Shown: piece by piece, positions 55,937 through 64,000 of the stretch
Numbering within the stretch: the stretch's first letter is position 1
How the letters are laid out: every line of letters starts with the position of its first letter
Source: Perkinsus olseni
Taxonomy: Eukaryota; Perkinsozoa; Perkinsida; Perkinsidae
Direction of reading: 5' to 3'
Length of the DNA: 64,000 bases
Assembly: GCA_013115135.1 (NCBI GenBank)
Contig: JABANP010000026.1
Location: 186,001 to 250,000 of the forward strand
The notes under the pieces: model-generated
What the model saw: only the letters and a program-made list of their open reading frames with translations
What the model was told of the DNA's origin: nothing
The model's database searches: none
Position numbers and translations under genes: made by a program

Positions 55937-58076
55937 ATGACAGAATCTCCCAAAAAGAGAGGTTCCGTCGTGAAGGAACCTTCTCATGCTTCGAAGGCCA
56001 TGGGCGTGATTCTTCCTTGCATTGGGTATTTTATGGTACTAGCTTTTGGTCCAACAATCCTGAGGCGATGCGCAGTGGCTGCCGGAATCGATCTAAATGG
56101 TCAGGGGTAAGATCTAGCCCCTTCAATGGCTACCAGTCGAGTGTCTTCTTCAGGACGACAGGAAATGCTCTGGCGGACGCCGCGGGTGTGGTCCTCCTAT
56201 TTTTGGTACTGGCTGAGGCTCCCTTGCCTGGCCCATTAGTTGTGACAGTAGCTGCCACACTTGCGTCCATTCCGATGCATGTAGGCGGGGACTTTCTGGT
56301 GGTCGAACCGGTCTGGTTTGCCTACAGGTTTACGGCACAGCAGTGAAGGTGATGCTCAGTTATGTTGACGAGTGGAGCTTCATGGTAATGAGCGGGTATC
56401 GGACGACTCCGTCCTTTTCGGTATCATAAACGATTGCCGTGCACGAGGACCTGGTCCTTCCATAACACGATCCGGTCGTCATGCTACGATCTTGTCGCAG
56501 GCATTTGTTGTTCCGTACACGATATGCTGCACATACTGGCTGACGTCGACGGCCGCGTATATAATTGAGTACTTTAACTTGTTCCCAGTGGAGGAAAGGA
56601 TCATTCAGCCCCGTAGGAGACTGTTACCCAAGGATCCTAAGTTCCACAGGTACGCTACTCGATGGCATCTAGTGAAGGCTAGATTCAGATTGCTCTTAGG
56701 TTGCTACGAGTATGCGCATTGAACACGATCGTACTAGTGCCCCTTATTGGTATGGGAAGCTTCTACCTGCAGCAGTACCGAGACACCATTGGGTTGTACG
56801 TGGACATGGATCCCGAGAGGCTCCCGTCGAAGCTGGAGATAGCAGTGCAGATGATGTAATAAGTAGCCACCTGGCCTCATTGTATGGCATGGTGACGCTT
56901 CGTCTATTCCGGCCGAGGGCTTGAGAGAAGCGCCCATGCTTTACAGCTTTCGCTGTGTCACTTTTGTGTGCTCGTGATGAGAATGAAGAGAGCTGGATCG
57001 CTGAGATTGGTTTCCTTGTCGTTGCTCAGTTACTTTATATTAGTCAACGAGTTCCTCTTCTTTTACGGTCATTGGTTATTCCACGCTAGTCCCTATCTAT
57101 ACAAGAAGATTCACAAGATGCATCATGAGTATCCAGCACCCAATGTATTCGCCTCACTGTAAGGTCGTAAAGATTAATCGGCCAAGTCCTCCTGTGCCAC
57201 GAACGGTTGTTCATGAATGTTTGCCCTTGGCCAGCACAATGACTTGGATATATTTAGGTATTGCCACCCGTTGGAGTTGGTCATAGCGGATTTCGTTCCT
57301 CTCGGAGCTGGAGCTTTCTGTCTTGGCGCGCATTGCTGTAACACATGAGGGCTGGTCAATTGTTGCAACTGATGACTAGTATAGGAATACGACGATCGAT
57401 TTGTAGAATATTTCAGTCGCCCGTCATCGGCGCGATGGAGGAGTCTTCGTGCTCTGAACAGTGCTTGCCGCTCGTTGGCCGCTCTCGAGTGACCGTTTCG
57501 GTGAAGCGTTTTCTCGGTTTTCCGCCAGTGGAATGCAGCATCATCGGTCTACCAAGTTCCCTCCGTGACAATAACAACGACGTTTCCTCCTCAGCTACCT
57601 TCCTGCTGTGGTCGATTTATGCGGTGTTGGGGACAGAGGGTCATCACAGTGGCATACGGTAGTCTCTCGGTAGCTCGGTCTGTGCTGTGGCCTTTCGGGT
57701 GGGATCTCGACCTTCGCGCAGGCAGGCGCACATGAGTCGAAGTTGTAGCTCCGTGAAGCGGTGGAAAAGTGAAAAAGTTTGTTTTAGGTGGCCGTGGATT
57801 GTGTGGTTTGATCATCAGCCCGATTTCCACGACTTTCACCATGAAAAGTTCCATGTCAACTACGGGAATATAGGATTCCTAGATAAAATGCATGGTAGCA
57901 CCGGGGATTGAACCTGTGCGGAAACATGCCTTTCGATCTGTAGCCTGGTGCGCCCACTGTTGAACTACTCGGCAGGTACTGATGGTCTGTGGAGAGCCCA
58001 TCTGGCTCAACTGAGAGCTTTACGGGAAAAGGAGGGACCAGAGTCGGTGACCGCGTTAAATCGCTATTGTGACTAG
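55937..58076 (+). CDS. Fatty acid hydroxylase/sterol desaturase superfamily (ERG25-like) membrane di-iron oxygenase
   Basis: ER membrane enzyme of the group including sterol C-4 methyl oxidase. Start MTESPKKRGSVVKE at 55937. Exons include KAMGVILPCIGYFMVLAFGP (near 56000), TSTAAYIIEYFNLFPVEERI (near 56550), SFYLQQYRDTIGLYVDMDPE (near 56760) and NEFLFFYGHWLFHASPYLYK to HKMHHEYPAPNVFASL (57045-57162). Downstream are YCHPLELVIADFVPLGAGAF (57260-57320), STFLLWSIYAVLGTEGHHSG (57595-57655) and DFHDFHHEKFHVNYGNIGFL (57825-57885). The three His clusters HxxxH, HxxHH and HxxHH are all present. The last intron (57895-57975) joins KMHG to TDGLWRAHLAQL, ending RYCD and TAG at 58074-58076. Lies 460 bases upstream of a cytochrome b5 gene on the same strand. 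Substrate cannot be told from sequence. Confidence 0.8.
57895..57975 (-). other. Intron with antisense tRNA-like sequence
   Basis: This 81-nt intron of the di-iron oxygenase gene reads, on the minus strand, as an A-box-like TAGTTCAACAGTGGG and a B-box GGTTCAATCCC about 40 bases apart, as in a tRNA gene. The acceptor stem does not pair, so it is at most a relic. Confidence 0.4.
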
Positions 58077-58538
58077 CGACTCCCATGCATCAGAGTCTCA
58101 TTGCGTACAGCAGGATTTTTCACTCGACGTCCAATGTCTATTTTTTTAAATTCCTTCATCTTGTGGTATCGGTGCTCGCATGGCAGTCTTCGTCTGAATC
58201 ATTCCAACGCCTAACGCTAATGGAGTATGGATCCCCCAAGGTTCGAACCTGGGTGTTACTATTGCCAGTCTACTAGCGTTGTTGTGCACGAACTTTAAGA
58301 TGTGTATTGTTGCGTCTTTCACACGAAGGGCAGGAGTGTCTAGTCGGTACCGAAGTTTGGGAAAAAGCACGGACTGTTCGCGTTCCAACAGCCTGTGAGT
58401 GATCGTCAGCGAGTGGTAAGTGGCTGTAGTGGACCTCCCGACTTGGGACTGTCGTCAATTACGACAGCCACATTACGCCCGGTAATGTGGGTTTGGTGAT
58501 ATGACATTCGAAGTTTTTTGCGACCTCTCATCCAAACG
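58077..58538. other. Intergenic region with a 68-nt foldback
   Basis: Between the oxygenase and cytochrome b5 genes. At about 58210-58278, terminal arms AACGCTA and TAGCGTT enclose an inner hairpin CCAGG-TTCGAAC-CTTGG (minus-strand reading). No coding frame recognised. Confidence 0.4.
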
Positions 58539-59063
58539 ATGCCGGCCTCCACAACACCTAATCACGTAGACAAGAAGCAGGAGGATGAAGCGGTCAAAGT
58601 GTACACTAAGGAGGAGGTTGAAGCGCACAATAAGGGCGATGACTGCTGGATCATAGTCCACGGTTCGGTGTATGACGTCACGGACTTTGTTGAGAGCCAT
58701 CCTGGCGGACCGGAGGTGGGGTATCTTTCTAGGCTGTCGAGGTCATGCTTGGTGTATAGGTCATCACCACAATTAGCGGTGGGAACGTCACGGAGGATTT
58801 CGAAGAGATCGGGCATTCTGATGAGGCAAGACGACAGGCGAAAGCTCATAGGATTGGGGTGTTGGAAGGACACGAAGACGTAATACGGCCGGGATTTGAT
58901 CCGGGGACCTTCAGCGTGACCGTCCGATCGCTCAACCTTTCAGTCCAAGGGGATTCCTATGAACTCGGAGCTCGAATCAAGCGGTGGAGTTGTTGGCGTT
59001 GGAGTTCTACCTGTCATTTTGATTGCTGGCGTAGCCTTCGTGGCCTACTATGTAGGAAGTTAG
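58539..59063 (+). CDS. Cytochrome b5, tail-anchored
   Basis: Haem electron carrier of the ER or outer mitochondrial membrane. Exons 58539-58715, 58760-58879 and 58944-59063, all phase 0, give 138 residues. Seen: [39 protein letters not shown] with the first haem-ligand His in HPGG, then after intron 1 [20 protein letters not shown] with the second His in GHS. Exon 3 encodes a Ser/Gly linker and one C-terminal membrane helix ([20 protein letters not shown]), so the haem domain faces the cytosol. The acceptor at 58759 was chosen because it alone restores the frame to the second haem ligand. Intron 2 (58880-58943) carries a tRNA-like antisense sequence. It is a likely electron donor for the neighbouring di-iron oxygenase (inference). 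Confidence 0.93.
58880..58943 (-). other. Intron with antisense tRNA-like sequence
   Basis: On the minus strand this 64-nt intron contains a T-arm-like CCCCGGATCAAATCCCGG preceded by CTGAAGGTC, the same word order as the anticodon stem, variable loop and T arm of the tRNA-Thr array. A full cloverleaf does not form. Confidence 0.4.
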
Positions 59064-60228
59064 TGACCGTGTCATGGTTCACCTCTCCTCTCTCAGGTTA
59101 TGAGTGGCCACTGAGGCGGCCCTGACAGGAGCAGTGTAGTTTTATCTTAGAGTTTTTCGCGCATACGTAACGCGCCCCCATTAGTTTCTGAAGTTCATCG
59201 TGCTGTTACGACGCAGTTGGTCAATTCATCGAGGAGGGAATGATAGTCTTACCCCGACAGTCTGACGAGCCTATACTCGGAGGGCCTCGCTTATTGGGAG
59301 CTGTTCCCACTGTGGCTGAGTACAGTGGCCTGTGATTTCCTGAGAACAGCATTCTTGCAAGTTGTGCCCGCTCGTAGCGTGCTCAATAGGAGAGCTGCTG
59401 GTGGTGGCCAGTGGTCGAGGGAGACTCGGTTGCCTCGACAGCCCAGCTTCCAGATGAGAACTTCTAGTTGTCTGCAGTAGTCGCTGTACTCATCATATGG
59501 ATGCTGTCTAAATTCCTACAGCTGCCGGAGGCCGTCGCGACTGGTAGACTCGACGTTCAAACGGTGAGTTTGAGATGCTCAGGACGCATCGGGGAGCCCG
59601 ACCCGGTGTCTCGCCGTCTGTGCATGCCTCTCATGGAAGCTCACCAGTGAACTGGCTAGCCATTTCTCGTTTGACCTCAGAAACCGCTCGGGGCCGCCAG
59701 AAGGTCGGTAGTCAATACCGTTAGTCTATACACAGGCGGCCCAGAAGCAAGCAAGGGGCCCGGAAGGGACAGCTGCCTCGACTTTCTTGGTGAACGACGA
59801 TTGAAAGTCTCGACGTTCTGTCTGCATGCGAATTCTATAGATTGTGGACCGAGTTCGACGAGGTCATCGGACGTTATCCAGATGGAAGCGGAGGCGGAAC
59901 CTGAGCCGGAGGAAGTGGGACTGGGCTTCACCTGTTGGACGCGCGGGTTCACGGCGTCAACTTGTCGTTGCTGAATTGGGTCATAAGGTCGTCACACCGA
60001 AGCTGCCGTACTTTTGGAGGAGCCGGCGCGCGCCTCTACTCTTGCCGTACTCTTACAGGTAACGAATCCCTCCTCGCTGCCAGCTGGCTCTACCGAAGTT
60101 GACGTCACGGGTCTTGCACTGGCAGCAACTACAGCAAGCGTGTTGGTCAAAGGGGTGATCGCTAAGGGAGCGTTGCTCAATCCGAAGGCAAGAGGACTCT
60201 ACGGGAGTTCTCTGTGATATCTTGAGGA
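59064..60228. other. Region with unresolved exon-like frames (+)
   Basis: Between cytochrome b5 and the rhomboid gene. Coding-like + strand pieces occur at about 59475-59570 (VVAVLIIWMLSKFLQLPEAV), 59860-59945 (Glu/Pro-rich) and 60060-60210 (Ala/Thr/Val-rich). They may belong to one small membrane protein, but no consistent join was found. Confidence 0.35.
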
Positions 60229-63200
60229 ATGTCTAGCGTCAGTATCCAGTTTGCGTCAGTACCAGCCATCGATCAGTTCTGTTATCCTATCATGCTTCGC
60301 GCTTCATCTGGTAGTACCAGACTGGTACCGTCTATATTGAATATAACTATGAGCTCCTCCGTTGCTGCGGTTTCTTCTTCGAGCATGTCTCAGATCTTGC
60401 TGCTGTCGATGACACCGGGTGGGCTTGGGCCGATGCGGTACGTAGCTCCCCCGTCAATGATGCATAACGAGACCTTTGCGGAGCTCATATTCCCCGGCTT
60501 CGACTCCCGCAGTTTCATCTGGCGCGTCTCGTGCCTCCAGGTGGGCTACTCTCGAGTTCCCGTTTTCCGCTATCGTGCCGGTCTCTGTTACCTAATTGCG
60601 ACAATGACAGGTCATGGGATATGGTCATGTGGCATCAGGTGCTCGAATTCATCTCCTCATTGGCCGTAGGACAGCAGAACGGCGCGCCGGCTACCTGCAC
60701 CCTATTTTTGATGGGGGCAAGCTGGGGCCCAAGTATAGCAAAGTAATGAACACTGAGCTTTGGTGTTCTCGACAGGTCTCTGGCAGGGGCGGACTTTGGA
60801 GACTAATCGCTCCGATGGGGCTGCACGCTAATATGCTACACCTCTTCGTAAGATCTTTCCGATTCAAGATCAACCGCGAGGATACGGCTGCCTTTCAGTT
60901 CAACATATTTTTCCAGCTGCGAATGGGATTTGGCATGGAACGGCAGTTCGGTTTCAAGAAATTCATGAGTCTATATATGCTTTGCGGGTGAGGTCCTCTG
61001 CGGGGTTGCGTCTCTCGGATTCTGCAGAGGAGTATCTTCCACTGGCGCACGGTCTTTGAATCTCCTGTTGAATCGCTAATTGGAGTCTTTCGGCTCAGGT
61101 TGGTCGGTAACTTGATATCGGTGGCAGTGGATCCTTTCAAGTTGGCAGTTGGTGCATCAACGGCAGGCTTCGGTCTGGTGGGAGTTTGGCTGGCTGAGAT
61201 TGTGAGCCGGGGCCAGGAATCGTCTGAATCTATCTTTTCTGTATTTCAGTTCCTGTCTTGGCACGTACTTGGACCTCACCGTGACCGCACTATGGTCTGG
61301 GTTGCATTTGTCACTGTAGGGTGCATTGTAATGTCGACCATGCAGCCTAATATCGACATGTTCGGGCACTTTGGTAGAGCGGGGTATGGCTACAACGCGG
61401 TTCTTCCTCCATGTGCACCTCGTGCTCAAATGTGCGCTCAGCGTTGGAGGAACTACGAGTGCCCGAATGGCGTCCTCGGATGGTTGCTGCTGTTGTTCAA
61501 ACAGACTCTTTCAAAAGTGGAGAGTGGGACTCCCTCCCAGTTGCCAATGTTATGATGTTCTAATGCCTCTAGACGTCGTTTTCTGATGTTACTAGAGCTG
61601 TCACAGCAGTGAGAGCTCTGCTTCTGGAGGTCTCCAGGCTCAAGTTGCTGTCGTGATCTGAATGATTCTGTTCGCAACTAGTAGGTAGCGGCCAGTTTCA
61701 CCCCGAGAGTCTGTCCCGGGACATACTCTCGGGGTGAAACTGGTCGTCTCCTCAAGCTCGGATATCCGACCGAGCAGTGAAAGACTACAGAGCGTTTCAC
61801 CGCTAGCCACAATCCGGTGTTGCCACTGCTTGCCAATACGCATTCGTATACGCGTTGGTTCGACGAACGCGATCGTTCTGCGAAGGCCGTTGCCAAAGCT
61901 CCTGCCGCTGGACGCCTTCTGCGGAGTTCGCAGATGTGGACAGCGTTTCAACTCGCACGAACTCGCCGGTTCGGGCTTACCCGAGGGCGTGCTTCGTGGA
62001 TTCCCCGAAGAACAAGCACCCTTAAAAAACCTCATCAGAGGAGGATTCTTTGGCAGCTGGCGTGAAATATGTCAACGAGCAAGAAAGAGACCAAGTGAGG
62101 CGTCTCTTCGGAGAGGGCAACTACACATCAGACGGGCTGGGCAGAAGTCTTAATAAGGAGCTCTTATACCCTCCGTGACTCAAGTTTCGGTGGAGAGCAC
62201 GCCGAGTTTCGGCCCGGCTTGCTCTTCGATTGGGAAGTCAGTGACCGTGCCAACGCTGCTGATCGATGTGAGCTGCTTGATGGAATTCGAAAGAGCGGCA
62301 ATGAATCAATTCCATGAGAGTAAGTCAGGCTGTATCCATTGAGAATCCTCGATCGCAGTCCTTCATCGCCATGCATTCAAGCAATCCTAAGAGCTGAAGA
62401 CTTGCACGGCGGTCGGCCTCCCACTCTATTTTTCGCAGGATCTATGGTTCAACTATAGATCTTGCGATTTAGTACTGAGCGAGCCGTTTGTCATCGCTGA
62501 ATGGCATAGAATGCCTCAGGTGATTCAAGAAATAGATGAGAAGTGTACGATTTCTCGCAGTACTCAAAACGAATGTAGTTCATCGTTCGCTTCTATCGAC
62601 GATCACCGAAGACGACGTATATTTTGGGATGGTATGCTGAGGATAAATGGATTTGACTCTGAGCGTGTCAAATCGGAGCTGACGTATGAGACATTTGGCT
62701 AATAAACATTGGCTACCAATAGATCAATATGCTTGAGGACTATGAGGTGCTATGAGGACCCTGTGGGCGCATGGTGGATGTTCCCAGCACGCCAGAAAGC
62801 GTCGCTTTGCAGCTCGCCAGCTCGCGTTGCAACCACGAGTTGTGGCGAGGGAAAAGATGCGAAGCACATTATGTGGCCATCTCCGTGGTCTTCTGCCGTA
62901 TTATTCTTCACTTGGAGTGAGTCGTTTCATACACAAAAGTACTGCGTTTCATTCTTCTACGCACGTCAGCCTGGCACCAACACGTCATCGATGGTCCGAC
63001 CATCATGGTCGTTGTTATCGCTGTGCAAAGAGCCCCTTGTCATCCTTCGTTTGTTCACCCCGCAGTGATGTTGTGATGTCAGGCGGTGCTCTGGCGGGCT
63101 TTCTTGCCGCTACTATGATTAGCGACATGCCGGATCAATACAAGCCAAGGTGAGAGCCGGTGTTTAACTACGCGGTTGTGTCCGTTGCCATCAACCATAC

Positions 63201-63364
63201 CAAGCTACCAGCGGACTACGGGAACCGTAACTACGGTTCGAGTGTGATTTTTCTCTCTTGCAATAAGGTGGTATGATGCTGCCCGAGTCGGTTCTGGTAT
63301 CGCTCTGGCCTCGCTCATCGGCATATGTGGAGCCAAAATCGGCCTGTACACCCCCACGTGGTGA
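60229..63364 (+). CDS. Rhomboid intramembrane serine protease
   Basis: Cleaves membrane proteins within the bilayer. Eight exons resolve: 60229-60540, 60639-60742, 60787-60847, 60899-60987, 61099-61201, 61250-61373, 63083-63149 and 63268-63364. They total 957 bases, exactly 318 codons plus stop. Seen: FPGFDSRSFIWRVSCLQ before TM1, ASWGPSIAKGGLWRLIAPMG and LHANMLHLF (L1 loop WR and H-x-N...HL), FNIFFQLRMGFGMERQFG, LVGNLISVAVDPF, VGASTAGFGLVGVWLAE with the catalytic Ser in GAS, PNIDMFGHFGGALAGFLAAT with the catalytic His in GHFGG, and a last TM (VGSGIALASLIGICGAKIGL). The GHFGG-ALAG join spans a 1709-base intron (61374-63082), far longer than the others (44-118 bases). Substrates unknown; alveolate ROM proteases often process surface adhesins. 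Confidence 0.88.
61374..63082 (+). other. Exceptional 1.7-kb intron of the rhomboid gene, with coding-like inserts
   Basis: Donor GTAGAG, acceptor GATGTCAG. Inside are a 58-bp palindrome (61689-61746) and several + strand coding-like pieces: AAGVKYVNEQERDQVRRLFG to GRSLNKELLYPP (62053-62160), a frame around 62170-62320, and DLWFNYRSCDLVLSEPFVIA to ELTYETFG with TAA at 62700-62702. They could be a nested gene or an inserted element. No transposase or reverse-transcriptase motif is recognised. Confidence 0.55.
61689..61746. repeat. 58-bp near-perfect palindrome
   Basis: Arms of 29 bases centred on CCCGGG at 61717/61718, with one internal mismatch and G-T wobbles at the outer end. The core arm is CCAGTTTCACCCCGAGAG. 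There is no loop beyond the central palindrome. Confidence 0.93.
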
Positions 63365-64000
63365 GCCCCCGCGCGGGAGTTGAATGGCTGCGTAGGCTGT
63401 GTTCCAGGCCTGTGCCCGACTGCGGCAGTTTGCTGACTCCTCACAAGTGGTAGCGACGTCCTACCTCCATCCGGATGGGTCAGCTCCGATCCCGCACTAT
63501 GTATCGTATCGATTCACTATCATGTATGAGTATTTGATTTGAAGCTATTTTGGGCTTGGGTTTTGTGGAGTTCTCTGTCTCAAGGGGGGGCGATCCTCGC
63601 AACCCATCTCAAAAGCTTACGCGCCATGCCAGGAACGTAGAGTTACCTCAGGCGGAAGCACTACGTCCCCTTTGACTTGGCCCATTCTCCCGTCTAAACC
63701 TCTGGAACGTCGAAAAATATGTATGCACTGCATTGCGATACAAATTGGTCTATTCTACGGACAGCCATGCTTCTGGGATAAAGGCTGTTGGGATCATGGG
63801 CAACGGGCCCGTATCAGTTACGGTAGCGCAGGATCTTCACTTCTGGCATCGGCATTCCCGAACTCTCGTGAAGACAGGCCTTCCTGCGGGGCCCCTTTCA
63901 AAACTTGGCCAGCTGGACTCACGCTGTTTCATGGCACTCCTGCTGCAACGACAACTGCGTCATCTACCGCGGGAGTTGGCAACAGCGAGCTACTGCACAT
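63365..64000. other. Window end, no gene recognised
   Basis: Downstream of the rhomboid stop. Open frames are short and unfamiliar; the start of a further gene may lie beyond the window. Confidence 0.4.

Overview
The window is nuclear DNA from an intron-rich, compact protist. Many genes on both strands are cut by introns of about 25-100 bases, mostly GT...AG, with short intergenic gaps and a GC content near one half. The purine nucleoside phosphorylase carries the VDGCP...W.EGD.D signature I associate with the apicomplexan/Plasmodium enzyme. Highly biased, intronless, tandemly duplicated oxidoreductase genes sit beside intron-rich neighbours. Together these suggest an alveolate, possibly a Perkinsus-like one. 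That assignment is inference from reading; no search was run.

Layout. 0.1-6.2 kb (+): a USP7-type deubiquitinase-like gene whose catalytic Cys position reads Asp. 6.2-9.7 kb (+): a C4HC3 zinc-finger, proline-rich protein that may be spliced to the USP gene. 10.0-14.5 kb (+): two tandem paralogues and a decayed third, all carrying repeated QT motifs. 15.3-17.6 kb (-): a PIH1-domain co-chaperone and a Ser-rich protein. 17.8-25.7 kb (-): eight truncated-haemoglobin domains in two four-domain blocks, separated by a 2.5-kb tandem array of tRNA-Thr(UGU) genes (20.1-22.6 kb). 26.4-28.6 kb (-): an SFT2 vesicle-transport protein, divergent from ribosomal protein uS11/RPS14 (28.8-29.4 kb, +). 29.8-31.4 kb (-): an RS-rich protein. 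31.7-35.2 kb (-): eIF3b. 35.7-37.0 kb (+): an unrecognised protein. 37.1-37.9 kb (+): Hikeshi. 38.6-43.0 kb (+): two near-identical AIF/FSP1-like FAD/NAD oxidoreductases. 43.8-45.8 kb (-): tRNA-dihydrouridine synthase. 46.0-48.0 kb (-): ornithine decarboxylase-type enzyme. 50.4-51.1 kb (-): PNP. 51.4-53.4 kb (-): M50 intramembrane metalloprotease. 54.3 kb (-): tRNA-Pro(UGG). 55.9-58.1 kb (+): sterol desaturase/fatty-acid-hydroxylase-type di-iron oxygenase. 58.5-59.1 kb (+): tail-anchored cytochrome b5. 60.2-63.4 kb (+): rhomboid protease with a 1.7-kb intron.

How the parts relate. Most genes are unrelated housekeeping functions: translation (uS11, eIF3b, tRNA-Thr, tRNA-Pro, DUS), trafficking (SFT2), chaperoning (PIH1, Hikeshi), and purine and polyamine metabolism. 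Two local associations stand out. A membrane di-iron oxygenase lies next to a cytochrome b5, the usual electron donor of such enzymes. The repeated haem-globin blocks flank the tRNA array.

The most unusual structures are the multidomain truncated haemoglobins, the 172-bp-period tRNA-Thr array, the USP7-like protein with a substituted nucleophile, the large rhomboid intron with a 58-bp palindrome, and tRNA-like antisense sequences filling two short introns. Exon joins were deduced by hand from splice signals, frame and family conservation. The joins are firm for Hikeshi, uS11, cytochrome b5, rhomboid, the QT-motif paralogues and most of the globins, and approximate elsewhere.
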